From Akkermansiaceae bacterium (lineage in GTDB: Bacteria > Verrucomicrobiota > Verrucomicrobiia > Verrucomicrobiales > Akkermansiaceae): a stretch of 64,000 bases of DNA. The stretch is taken from positions 124,001 to 188,000 of the forward strand of contig CAJIZY010000013.1 of the NCBI GenBank assembly GCA_905181965.1, read 5' to 3'. Positions within the stretch are counted from its first letter, which is position 1. The number at the start of each line of letters is the position of its first letter. Both the position numbers and the translations under genes were made by a program. Positions 47,035 to 55,260 of the stretch are shown here, one piece after another. Under the pieces are notes generated by a model. It saw only the letters and a program-made list of their open reading frames with translations. It was not told the DNA's origin and did not search any database.

Positions 47035-47631
47035 CTACTCAGCAATACGAACCAAGATCTCATTCCGTCGCATAAAGGGAGGAGTGAAAGGGGGGTCATA
47101 GCTGGCCTTCTCCATCACCGACCTTAAAGTGAGATTCTGTTCTTCGATCCATTTGGCGAGTGTTTGACGTGCTTTCTTGTCTCTAGCCTCGGTCCAACGA
47201 CCACTGTAGCGATAGACCGCGAAACGTCCTGCTTGTCTCTTACTGACGGCGATATTATTGTTGTTCGCTTTCGGCGCTCCATCTTTAGCAACCTCCTCGG
47301 GCAGCACAAAACTCATCTCCTGAAGATCACCAGCTGTCTTAGAAAAAACCGGCGTTGTCATAGCGATCTTTTGTTCGGCTTCGTTTTTTCCAGAAATGTA
47401 TCGAAACAAGCTCATGAATCCTGAATTTTGATTGTTGTTGCCGTTTTTCATAGTGGCGGTCGCAACGACAATTTCGGGGTAGTCTCGAACCTCAAAAGCT
47501 CCATCAGTTTTTACTGTCTTGTAAGGCGCGGATTCATATCCGGCCCGTCCCAGAGGACCGGTACAGGAAGAAAGCACGGTAAAAAGAAGAGTTCCTCCGA
47601 TGGCAAGGGCGATAGGAAATTTGATTTTCAT
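47035..47631 (-). CDS. SOUL heme-binding family lipoprotein
   Basis: The 198-residue protein has a lipoprotein leader (IGGTLLFTVLSSC) and the SOUL/HEBP fold: YKTVKTDGAFEVRDYPEIVV at the N-terminus, GFMSLFRYISGKNEAEQKIA and AMTTPVF (the most conserved SOUL block). MSFVLPEEV and RFAVYRYSGRW follow. Bacterial SOUL lipoproteins are thought to bind heme or related tetrapyrroles, but the ligand is not shown here. It stands alone between the amylase and the PEP-CTERM gene. Confidence 0.9.
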   Translation of the reverse strand: MKIKFPIALAIGGTLLFTVLSSCTGPLGRAGYESAPYKTVKTDGAFEVRDYPEIVVATATMKNGNNNQNSGFMSLFRYISGKNEAEQKIAMTTPVFSKTAGDLQEMSFVLPEEVAKDGAPKANNNNIAVSKRQAGRFAVYRYSGRWTEARDKKARQTLAKWIEEQNLTLRSVMEKASYDPPFTPPFMRRNEILVRIAE

Positions 47632-47837
47632 TAAGACAAGATTAAGTCAGGGGTGATGTGAAGCGTGATGGAGCTAGGCGACGGTATTTCTATTGGACAC
47701 ATACCACCAAACTTCAGGTTGAGACTCTAACACGAAAATCGTTAATGGCAACATTCGCCAAAACTTCATTGATCGATTTGTTTTTAAGATGCTCAAGCCT
47801 AGATGCCATAAACACCCTCTCCGTCCTATAAAAAGAA

Positions 47838-47864
47838 AACCTCACCGCTGAAAGCGGTGAGGTT
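47838..47864 (-). terminator. Strong intrinsic terminator
   Basis: AACCTCACCGCT-GAA-AGCGGTGAGGTT is a perfect 12-bp hairpin with a 3-nt loop, 23 nt past the PEP-CTERM gene stop. On the minus strand it is followed by a T-rich TTTTCTTTTT tail, a typical Rho-independent terminator for that gene. Confidence 0.85.
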
Positions 47865-47887
47865 TGTAAAAAAAACTTGGAATCGCG

Positions 47888-48628
47888 TTAGCGGCGTTGG
47901 CGCCTCATTGCGAACAAAGAAGCTAAACCAAGAAGAGCGATACTAGAAGGCTCCGGAACTGCCACGGCGAACTGAGCATCTGTTCCTGCCCAAAAACGGA
48001 GCCCTGTGTCTAGGTTGATCGTTGCGGTGTCTCCAAGGTTAGCAATCGCTGCGAGGTTCGTATTATCACCATTTCCTGCAGCAAAGTTTCCTCCGAAGAT
48101 ACCAAACCCAGCCGCGTTTGCTCCACTCCAGTTATTCTGAGTTCTGGCAACTTCAGTCGTATCGACAGTGGTTCCACTACTGGCTCCATCAACAAAAAGC
48201 TCAAAGTCGATTTCGCTGGCATCGTATGCCCACACAACTTCGACCTCTCCCCCTGAAACTTGCGCATCTGTAAGTTGATGAGTTACCACTCCCAAGGCAT
48301 TTCCACTATTAGTTGAGTGGTGCACGCTCAAAGTGGCTGCAGCTTGATTGTAGGAAACGCTTGTTCCAATTGTTGCTCCACCGCTCTCCCAGATGACTCC
48401 GTTATTTGCACTATCACCTGCGTTGAAATCAATCGAGACCGCAAAGGTAGCGTCCTTTGTAGTAACCGCCGCAACTCCACCAACAGTCCGATTTTGATAC
48501 GTCGCGCTCTGCCCGATCGTATTGACAGTCTCGGAAGGCTCCCCGAGATCAGCCAGAGTATTTATGTTCACAGTTGCCGCCGAAACAGCGCCTACGCAAA
48601 TGCCAGAAATAAGAAATGAAATCTTCAT
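47888..48628 (-). CDS. PEP-CTERM-anchored LamG-like secreted protein
   Basis: The 246-residue protein has a signal peptide (MKISFLISGICVGAVSAAT), then a LamG/concanavalin-like domain (DATFAVSIDFNAGDSANNGV, ATLSVHHSTNSGNALGVVTH, WELFVDG-type strand, GFGIFGGNFAAGNGDNTN). It ends in a PEP-CTERM sorting signal: VPEPSSIALLGLASLFAMRR with basic tail. PEP-CTERM proteins are exported and processed by an exosortase, often with exopolysaccharide. Most of its domain is nearly identical in DNA to part of the larger gene at 40399-43021. The tail is intact here, so this may be the source copy. Confidence 0.9.
   Translation of the reverse strand: MKISFLISGICVGAVSAATVNINTLADLGEPSETVNTIGQSATYQNRTVGGVAAVTTKDATFAVSIDFNAGDSANNGVIWESGGATIGTSVSYNQAAATLSVHHSTNSGNALGVVTHQLTDAQVSGGEVEVVWAYDASEIDFELFVDGASSGTTVDTTEVARTQNNWSGANAAGFGIFGGNFAAGNGDNTNLAAIANLGDTATINLDTGLRFWAGTDAQFAVAVPEPSSIALLGLASLFAMRRQRR
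47970..48558. repeat. 589-bp near-identical block, copy B
   Basis: Partner of 42327-42915, same orientation, 5643 bp apart. Differences by eye include a cluster in the codons around the pair SEIEWELFVDG/SEIDFELFVDG plus a few isolated bases. The repeat lies inside the PEP-CTERM protein gene and ends before its sorting signal. Confidence 0.9.
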
Positions 48629-48882
48629 AAAATGTGATATAGTGTCTATCGAGATAAGGTATTTGCAAAAAAATGGCTCTCGTCAATAAGAATTGTTCCA
48701 AATCTGAATCGCCAGACGGGCTTTAGATCCTAAGATCTTGTTGTTAGTTAGGAGATTTACCATCTCTTTTCCTCTAAAAAAGGGGCCGCCAGCCCGCCTC
48801 CCCCGGCCAAAGGCTGCCTCCAGTAAAAAGGCTGCTTTTATTGACGCCCCTCAACAAAGAATTGTGGTTTGGCCAACTAAGA

Positions 48883-50679
48883 TCATTCGCGCTTCTTACT
48901 TTTGATAAACTGGGCTGGCGTCACGATATCCAAGAAGCCCTTGCGGTGAATCGAAGAGGTTGGATGACCAGCGTAATGAAGGGCTGCCTGAAGAAGGGTG
49001 ACGCAGGTGTATTCGTAGGCGATTTCTTCAGGCGTCTCAGGAGTCGTCGTGCGATTGTGAAACCCGATTACGCCGGAATAGTCATACGATTTTTTAGGAT
49101 CGGAAAGCTTTCTGAGTGAAAGGGTAACAAACTCCTCGAGGCGCTTTTCATCAAGATCGGAAGTGGGACGAAAAATGGCCCATTTTTTGTCATCAAGGTA
49201 TTCCAATCCATCGTCGATATTGGCAGCCTGCTTCATCGCGAGTTGGAGTAGTTTTTTCTCCCCATTGCTTTCAACAACAAGAGCAAGGTGACCGTAATCA
49301 AAAAGTTGATAGGGAAGCTTTTGGATCTTTCCTTTTTTCAGGTAAGCCATTGCTTCCTTTTTCGTCATGTGGAATGCCACAATGTCGCCATTTTGGAGGA
49401 GTGATTTTTGGGAACCAGATATTTCCCGAAAAGCAGCGACCTCAGTCCCGAGGTGTGTTCCTCCAGGAGGGCGCTCAATTATGGCACAGGATGAAACGGT
49501 AAGGACGATCATTAAAGTGCTCAGAGTTTTAATGATCCGTTCCTGAACCGCAGCGGAAGGAATCATACAGCTTCTATTTGACCCAAAATAATGACGCTTC
49601 TTTGCAACAGAATCGTAAAGAAAATCTCGAATAGGCCGGGGGATGATCCGCGCGACCAAAGAGAGCACCTTCCAATGACCTCCGAGAGAATCGAGGATGA
49701 CAATAACTGCTGTAGAACGGCGAGAGATTCTCCCTTCCCGTGTGACAATCATACTAGTTTTTTCTCCATCATCGGGAAGAGCTTCGAAGGTGAGGAGTCG
49801 TGCTTCATCTTCGCAAGCCAGGAAAGCTAGAAAGCGATTGCACATGAGACAATCGGCATCGAAGGCGACGCGGACCGGCGTCTTAGTCTTTAGCCATTTA
49901 GGATCGAAGGTGAAGAGATGGATCATGATCATCCCCATTGAGAGATCCGCAAAGTCGATGAGAAGGATGAGGCCAAGATGCATCCCTAAAAGGGCGACCC
50001 AAATCCAGGGTCGTGATTTTTTGTTTAGAAAAAGAGGCAGATAGCAAAGTTCTGCTAAGAGAGCTCCCCAAGTCAGAAACCCAAGAATGCCGTCGGGCAT
50101 CGCGAGCAGTAAATCCCGGAAGAATCCTGGTCGAGCGAGAGGATTAGTTAGGAGGTGAGCGATGGCGCCCCCATCAACCCAGCTGGGCGATGAGAGCTTA
50201 GTCCAACCACTAAAGGTATAACCGAGAGCGAGGAGAAAGGTTGCTACAGGTATGATCCATCTGGGCATGAACCAGTGGTCGTTCTTCCGACTTAGGGAAA
50301 AGTTTTCGCCAACTGGAATCAAGGTCGTCAACATAAGAATCAGTCCGAGATAAGGCAGCGAGGGGTTGGAGGTGAGGTTGTTTCGATGAAAGAGGGCCGT
50401 GATCATGAACCACAAAACAACCGCCGAAGTTCTGCGGGCCCATCCGAGAGTGAAGCTCAGCGATGCCAGAATCGCGATCCCGAGGGTCACTATGACCGCC
50501 ATCGGCGTGTCCCAGAAGTAAAGGTGGTTCGGAAAAACCCCATAGGTGGGATTGAGGGCAGGGTCGCTGATGAGTCCTTCGTTTGAAAAGAGCTCCGACC
50601 CATAGGGAATCAGGGCGATGAAATGCCAAGTCAGGAAGACTCCAAAAAAGATACGGAAGAGAGCAAACTGTGAGTTCAT
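48883..50679 (-). CDS. HTTM - DCC1 - YiiX-like cysteine peptidase fusion protein
   Basis: The 598-residue protein has three parts. Residues 1-265 are an HTTM (gamma-carboxylase-like) membrane domain with many helices (LFRIFFGVFLTWHFIALIPY, FFRDLLLA, LGMHLGLILLIDFADLSMGM). Residues 268-375 are a DCC1/DUF393 thiol-oxidoreductase-like domain, VAFDADCLMCNRFL (Cys277, Cys280). Then comes a hydrophobic segment with a lipobox-like VSSC (Cys398). Residues 405-598 resemble permuted NlpC/P60, YiiX-type peptidases: LFDYGHLALVVE (His464) and YEYTCVTLLQAALHYAG (Cys559). Its start overlaps the 150-residue gene. HTTM plus DCC1 is known; the added peptidase looks unusual. The end may instead be a separate lipoprotein gene joined in frame. 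Confidence 0.8.
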   Translation of the reverse strand: MNSQFALFRIFFGVFLTWHFIALIPYGSELFSNEGLISDPALNPTYGVFPNHLYFWDTPMAVIVTLGIAILASLSFTLGWARRTSAVVLWFMITALFHRNNLTSNPSLPYLGLILMLTTLIPVGENFSLSRKNDHWFMPRWIIPVATFLLALGYTFSGWTKLSSPSWVDGGAIAHLLTNPLARPGFFRDLLLAMPDGILGFLTWGALLAELCYLPLFLNKKSRPWIWVALLGMHLGLILLIDFADLSMGMIMIHLFTFDPKWLKTKTPVRVAFDADCLMCNRFLAFLACEDEARLLTFEALPDDGEKTSMIVTREGRISRRSTAVIVILDSLGGHWKVLSLVARIIPRPIRDFLYDSVAKKRHYFGSNRSCMIPSAAVQERIIKTLSTLMIVLTVSSCAIIERPPGGTHLGTEVAAFREISGSQKSLLQNGDIVAFHMTKKEAMAYLKKGKIQKLPYQLFDYGHLALVVESNGEKKLLQLAMKQAANIDDGLEYLDDKKWAIFRPTSDLDEKRLEEFVTLSLRKLSDPKKSYDYSGVIGFHNRTTTPETPEEIAYEYTCVTLLQAALHYAGHPTSSIHRKGFLDIVTPAQFIKSKKRE

Positions 50680-51128
50680 GGTTTCTGTAGTGAGTATTGA
50701 TAGTGCCTAGGCGACTCGCCGGGGCGTGGAGTAATTACGATGAAAGGTTCATCGAGATCGGAGAGATCGAGTTCTTCGGACAGGGTAAATTCCTTGGAGA
50801 GGATTTTACCAAAGAGATGGTCGCGCAAATCTTCGGGAAGCCGGGGAGCGTAGGCCAGAGCGGCACCGTAGACATTGCGCCGTTGATAAGGACCTTCGAG
50901 TTGAGAATAGCGCTCGGGAGTCAGGTGAATTTCGGTGTCATTACAATCAATGATTTTAAATTCAGCCGCGAAGGGTTCATAACCGCTAGATTCGCAAAAA
51001 ACCTTGGGAAAGGGGGAAATTCCAGTCGCTAACCCGATTCCCCGAAGAGCACGTGAATCGGCAAAGTATCCGACAATTTGCAGACATGAGATTCCCCCGA
51101 TGAGGAAGGTGAGAAGATTTCTTTTCAT
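50676..51128 (-). CDS. Small exported protein of the HTTM operon, unknown function
   Basis: The 150-residue protein has an N-terminal hydrophobic segment (LLTFLIGGISCLQIVGYFA). Cys residues lie in VFCESSGYEP and IIDCNDTEIHLTPE, and the C-terminus ends PRPGESPRHYQYSLQKP. No family is recognised. Both ends overlap neighbours as ATGA, so it is translated with the hydroxylase-like gene upstream and the HTTM fusion downstream. Two cysteines beside a DCC1-containing partner make disulfide exchange conceivable, but this is inference. Confidence 0.7.
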   Translation of the reverse strand: MKRNLLTFLIGGISCLQIVGYFADSRALRGIGLATGISPFPKVFCESSGYEPFAAEFKIIDCNDTEIHLTPERYSQLEGPYQRRNVYGAALAYAPRLPEDLRDHLFGKILSKEFTLSEELDLSDLDEPFIVITPRPGESPRHYQYSLQKP

Positions 51129-51913
51129 GAGTTAAAACATCGTTCCTTTTGTGAATAGCAAGCCCAACGCTTATGGCAGCCGAGGCAGATTGGCGAGAGG
51201 CCATGGACATCTCTGAAAACGAGCATCGCACCCAGGCGGTTCTCTTTTTCCGAATCGAAGCCACATTTCTGGGGAGACGATTTGGGGTTGTTGTAGGTCC
51301 CGAAAAGAAGGTCCCAGATCGGGAGATCCGCGTAATTCTGGGTGTGATGTCGGCGCATATGGTGCACACGGTGTGATTCTGGACGCTGGAAAATCGGACC
51401 AAGCCAGCGTGGAGTACGGATATTCCAATGGTAAAAAAATTCTGCGATGGCAGTGAAAAAAGTATAAAGTGCCGCCGCTTCTGCAGTGAGCCCGAGAACC
51501 ACGTAAGTGAGAGTCGCCGAGATCAGAGAGTTAATCGTGATCTCGACGGGGTGTTTATAAAAGCTGGTAAGGATCTCGATGCGTTGTGGCGAGTGGTGCA
51601 GTTGATGGCAGAGACGCCAGAATAAATTGGATTCGTGCCGAACGCGATGCCACCAGTAATAGAAGAAAGTCGAGATGAGGTAGCATATGGCGGCACCCCA
51701 AAAGAGGGAGAGGCTTTCTCCCAGATGAAAGAGAGAGGCTTTTTGAAACCAACGATCCCAAGTGTGCCCCGCTAGAATAAGAATACCGACCTGAACGGTA
51801 TTAATCACCACAATGCGGAGCCACCAAGCTTTCGAAGACGGCAATTCATTACCTGGCCAAATCCGTTCAATGAGAACGAGTAGCAGAGCAATCCCAAATA
51901 ACAGGAGAATCAT
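51125..51913 (-). CDS. Sterol desaturase/fatty acid hydroxylase-family membrane protein with CxxCH tail
   Basis: The 262-residue di-iron membrane enzyme has N-terminal helices (ILLLFGIALLLVLIERIW; VQVGILILAG). The His clusters that hold the two irons are WWHRVRHES, CHQLHHSPQR and ESHRVHHMRRHHTQNY, the HxxxH/HxxHH pattern of the sterol desaturase superfamily. Members hydroxylate or desaturate lipids. After the usual end (LLFGTYNNPK) there is an unusual tail, PICLGCHKRWACYSQKERC, with a CxxCH motif and two more Cys. It is the first gene of a three-gene overlapping operon ending in the HTTM fusion. Confidence 0.88.
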   Translation of the reverse strand: MILLLFGIALLLVLIERIWPGNELPSSKAWWLRIVVINTVQVGILILAGHTWDRWFQKASLFHLGESLSLFWGAAICYLISTFFYYWWHRVRHESNLFWRLCHQLHHSPQRIEILTSFYKHPVEITINSLISATLTYVVLGLTAEAAALYTFFTAIAEFFYHWNIRTPRWLGPIFQRPESHRVHHMRRHHTQNYADLPIWDLLFGTYNNPKSSPQKCGFDSEKENRLGAMLVFRDVHGLSPICLGCHKRWACYSQKERCFNS

Positions 51914-52236
51914 GGAAGCATCATGCCCTTTAGTGCTGATTCCTCCTAATCGATCTTTTCCATTTTAACATCGTTTATTTCAATGATTTCACGTGGAGTT
52001 TTGGTGAAACTCAAATCGAGTCATGGGCAGTTTCCCAAGAGGCATCCCTCTAAGGGGGCTCTTTCAACCCGAATCACGGCTAAAACGTGTTTCCTTTTGC
52101 CTCCAATAAACGACCGATCTTGAAGATCTTGAGAAAACTGCCAAGAAGATAGAATTATCGATAAAACTGGATTATTCAGAATAATTGATGAATTTAGTTT
52201 GACAGGTGAATGAATTTGAGTCATACGGTGCATGTT
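51914..52236. other. Intergenic promoter region between divergent genes
   Basis: This 323-nt AT-rich gap carries the upstream DNA of the hydroxylase-like operon (minus) and of the outer-membrane protein gene (plus). I see no clear riboswitch or named operator. Confidence 0.4.
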
Positions 52237-52953
52237 ATGAGCTTCAAAAGAACGCTATCAATTGTCGGACTCTCATCTTCTTTAGTTGGCTTCGCCAGCG
52301 CTGAAATCGAGAGTAGTATTTCAGCCGGGTATAACTCTCAGTATGTTTATCGTGGTGTTGATTTTGGTGATGACCAATCAACTCTCAGCCTTGGTGCCTC
52401 AGGCAACGCGGGTGACCTCGACTGGAGCATCGGCTTGTTCCACGGATCAAGCGAAGACGCTACCAATCTTGGTGGTGCAGCCGGAGCTAGCCTCGACGAG
52501 ACCAGAATTCACGCTGGTGTTTCAACAGGACTTAGCGATTGCCTCAGCGTAAGCGCAGGTATCATCAACACTTCTTACAACCTTCTTCCTTCAGATCGCC
52601 TTGAAGTCTACGTCGGAGCAGCCACAAGTGTGAGCGGAATCGACGTGAGCGCTACTGCTTACTTCAACGAGTCTGATAATTACACTGGTGACACTTACTA
52701 TGAGTTGGGTGCGAGCAAAAGTTTCGACGTTGCTGAAAATGTGACCGGAACACTTGCTGTTACCTACGGTAATTGGAATAAAGATCCTCTCGGTGGAGCT
52801 GTTTCAAACGTTGTAGTTGTTGCTGATTATGGAGTATTTGTTGATCTTGGTGATAATGTTGGCGCATCAATCGGAGTTACTCATAGCTCAAGTGATACTG
52901 CCCTCACCGAAGACCAGACTGTTGTGGGAACATCCCTCACACTCGGATTCTAA
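52237..52953 (+). CDS. Outer-membrane beta-barrel protein
   Basis: The start at 52237 (MSFKRTLSIVGLSSSLVGFASA) gives a signal peptide; an upstream ATG at 52210 is possible. The roughly 238-residue body alternates polar and hydrophobic residues in short strands (ISAGYNSQYVYRGVDFGDDQ, LDWSIGLFHGSS, LEVYVGAATSVSGIDVSATA) and ends in a Phe (TSLTLGF), a typical barrel C-terminus. SQYVYRGVDF is the conserved opening of a porin-like family of bacterial outer-membrane proteins. No ligand can be assigned. It is monocistronic, with its own strong terminator. Confidence 0.85.
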   Translation: MSFKRTLSIVGLSSSLVGFASAEIESSISAGYNSQYVYRGVDFGDDQSTLSLGASGNAGDLDWSIGLFHGSSEDATNLGGAAGASLDETRIHAGVSTGLSDCLSVSAGIINTSYNLLPSDRLEVYVGAATSVSGIDVSATAYFNESDNYTGDTYYELGASKSFDVAENVTGTLAVTYGNWNKDPLGGAVSNVVVVADYGVFVDLGDNVGASIGVTHSSSDTALTEDQTVVGTSLTLGF

Positions 52954-52990
52954 ACCCTTTGCTAGCTACTTATTAGTTAACATTAATTTT

Positions 52991-53021
52991 AAAAGAGGAG
53001 CTTAACGGCTCCTCTTTTTTT
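52991..53021 (+). terminator. Intrinsic terminator of the outer-membrane protein gene
   Basis: AAAAGAGGAGC-TTAACG-GCTCCTCTTTT is an 11-bp stem with a 6-nt loop, followed by T residues (TTTTTTT). It starts 37 nt after the barrel gene stop and is a textbook Rho-independent terminator. Confidence 0.9.
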
Positions 53022-53160
53022 ATCGCGCTGTCACTGATTACTAGAACTGAATCAGGTCATCTCTTAAAAAGCTGACCCACCAAACGAGAGCTCTCCCCCT
53101 ATTCCCTTACCTTACCTCTCCCCGCAGAAGCCAGACTCCGAAAAGCGAGCCTACTCAAAG

Positions 53161-55128
53161 CTAAAAGCCTTGTTGATAAAGCTTCCTCACTTTAACGGCA
53201 TCAAGAACGTCCTGCCAAATAGTAAGCTCATCGATCTTCCCCTCAAAATTGCGTCCTGTCCCTGCCCGGTGTCCCCCAATGATGAGGCCACCATGCTCAG
53301 CAGCAGGCCCTGGGTGCTCAAGCACATGTGTTGCAATAATTTGACCATTCAGGAATACCTTTAGGTATTTCGAATCAAAGCAAACGACGAGATGTGACCA
53401 TTTCCCTTCGATCTCTGATCTCAGGTGACTCGACTGAAATGCCCCCTGTCCTTTGGCGACTGGAGCCTTCTGTGGACCGCCCGGGCGTAGTGTTTGGGTA
53501 TGGAGCCGAATCGCAATATTTTCAGCCTCAGTTGCTGTGCTAAGTTCAAGGGAGAGATGGTAAGCCGCTTTTGAAGAGGGCTTCCCCTCGGCAGTCGTTT
53601 CAAGAATGAATTGGCGATCCTTACTTCCAAATGCAGGAAGCTTATTGGGCTGAATCCAACAAGAAACCGAATGACCGGCCGAGTTATCATCGAGAAAACT
53701 CCGGGGGACGTTGACGAATTGTCCCCTTGCTCGCTCAAGCTGGAGTGCCCCATCGGAAATTTCAGCACCATTCTGAGGGCTCCCATCGAGGCGTTCCCCA
53801 AGAATTGAAGAATTTGAAAAATCCTTATCGAAGGACCAGTGAGCTCGCAGAGTTTCGTCTTTTTTAGGAGGAGTAAGCTCGGAAAGCTTGAGGATGATTT
53901 TCTTATTCACTTTCCCTCCGGGCTGCCGGTAAGTGGCAGTTAGAGTTGGGTCATCTGGAGTAGGGTCAGCTTCCAAAAAGAGAAACTGCTGGCCTTCTAC
54001 GAGGGACCATTCAAGCGAGGGGTGATAAACATTCAGAGAAGGTATAATGCGGTTATGGCCTGGTGACATAATGAAGTCATGAAGGTCATAACCGACTCGA
54101 CGTGGGTGTATGAGATAGCGTGAGACGTGGATATCTCCACCGTGAAGAACAACCCCACTGATGCGCTCATGCTTCACGAAGTCAAGAATGGCATCACGCT
54201 CATACCAATAGGTAAACATATCATCTGTTTCGGAATTCTTTTTGTCCTGCCAGATTCCGCCGATCGAGAGAACCTTGAAGAGGGCTTTTGAATCCTTGAG
54301 TGATTTAAGAAGCCATTCCCATTGCTCCTTCCCGAAACAGGAAGGCTGAGATGGATCGACGGGAGATGGTTCCGACTGTGAGAACCAGCGCGGGTCGAGG
54401 TGAAAGATCTCGATCGCTCCGAGATCTGTCTTGTGGTAGACCCCTTCAACCCCATTCCCATACTGACGGTGTGCTCGGTATTCTACAAATCCTTTGCGGG
54501 TCGCCATCTTCCCTTCTTCAAAATTTTTCCCGTTGCCATTGTTAAGCCCAAAGTCGTGGTCGTCCCACATACCTACGGTTGAAGTGCTTCGAATGACTCT
54601 TGCGAGGGGCAGTTCATTAAGGAGGGTCCGGTGCTTTTTCCGCACTTCTGCAAGATTAGTGGTGTCTATGTAAGGAGTATCACCACCAAGGTAGAGGAGA
54701 TCTGGCTTTAATTTGCCGATCTCTTCCCAGACAGGGGCCGTATCCTTAGCTGAGACACAAGAAATCAGCGCGGCACTCACACGCTCACCACGGGATCTAT
54801 CCGTAGTCTTAAAGAAAAGATCATTTCCCCCAGCGACAATTTCGGACGAGGCTTGATTTGAAATTTGGTATCGGTATTTAGTCCCACTGACCAGTCCTTC
54901 GATATGGAATTTTGCGACAAAATCATCGGCCTTTAAAGCCGTGGTTTCAGCGGTGGAGACAACTTTACCCTCTTGATTGAGAACCGAAAGCTCTAGATCA
55001 ATTTCAAATTCTCCAGGCCGATAGAGAAAAAACGCCTCAGTTGGGCCTAAACTTCCAATACAGGGGCCAACCGTCTCAGCGTTGGCTATCTTTACAAACA
55101 AAAGAGAGAAGAGCAGAACACGAATCAT
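53161..55128 (-). CDS. Secreted PhoD-like phosphatase/metallophosphoesterase with LamG domain
   Basis: The 655-residue protein has a leader (MIRVLLFSLLFVKIANAE), then a short beta-sandwich (VAKFHIEGLVSGTKYRYQIS) as in PhoD N-domains. The metallophosphatase core reads AALISCVSAKDT, LYLGGDTPYID, TVGMWDDHDFGLNN, IGGIWQDKK and VVLHGGDIHVSRYLIHP. From about residue 435 there is a LamG/laminin-G-like domain (LRAHWSFDKDFSNSS, CWIQPNKLPAF, WSHLVVCFDSKYLKVFLNG, KIDELTIWQDVLD). It probably hydrolyses phosphodiesters or phosphomonoesters of a glycan or cell-surface polymer. It is transcribed opposite to the barrel gene. Confidence 0.87.
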   Translation of the reverse strand: MIRVLLFSLLFVKIANAETVGPCIGSLGPTEAFFLYRPGEFEIDLELSVLNQEGKVVSTAETTALKADDFVAKFHIEGLVSGTKYRYQISNQASSEIVAGGNDLFFKTTDRSRGERVSAALISCVSAKDTAPVWEEIGKLKPDLLYLGGDTPYIDTTNLAEVRKKHRTLLNELPLARVIRSTSTVGMWDDHDFGLNNGNGKNFEEGKMATRKGFVEYRAHRQYGNGVEGVYHKTDLGAIEIFHLDPRWFSQSEPSPVDPSQPSCFGKEQWEWLLKSLKDSKALFKVLSIGGIWQDKKNSETDDMFTYWYERDAILDFVKHERISGVVLHGGDIHVSRYLIHPRRVGYDLHDFIMSPGHNRIIPSLNVYHPSLEWSLVEGQQFLFLEADPTPDDPTLTATYRQPGGKVNKKIILKLSELTPPKKDETLRAHWSFDKDFSNSSILGERLDGSPQNGAEISDGALQLERARGQFVNVPRSFLDDNSAGHSVSCWIQPNKLPAFGSKDRQFILETTAEGKPSSKAAYHLSLELSTATEAENIAIRLHTQTLRPGGPQKAPVAKGQGAFQSSHLRSEIEGKWSHLVVCFDSKYLKVFLNGQIIATHVLEHPGPAAEHGGLIIGGHRAGTGRNFEGKIDELTIWQDVLDAVKVRKLYQQGF

Positions 55129-55228
55129 CGTTTCTGCTTAGATGCTCAGGAAGATCCAAGCAAGTTCCAATGATTACGACGCCTCGACAAGAAGTTGGCG
55201 AACCACCCCCTTCAAATGGTGAGAGGGA

Positions 55229-55252
55229 ATCCTCACCCTTGCGGGTGAGGAT
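55229..55252 (-). terminator. Hairpin after the FG-GAP gene
   Basis: ATCCTCACCC-TTGC-GGGTGAGGAT is a perfect 10-bp stem with a 4-nt loop, 8 nt past the FG-GAP gene stop (minus strand). The T-run on that strand is poor (TTCCC), so it is only a probable terminator. Confidence 0.6.
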
Positions 55253-55260
55253 CAAAGCGT

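Noticed and set aside
42327-48558. Insertion sequence or transposon explaining the 589-bp duplication
   Set aside because: No transposase, terminal inverted repeats or target-site duplications at the edges; the block begins and ends within coding sequence.
52021-52120. Possible riboswitch upstream of the outer-membrane protein gene
   Set aside because: Only a short local pairing was seen and no known aptamer pattern could be fitted.
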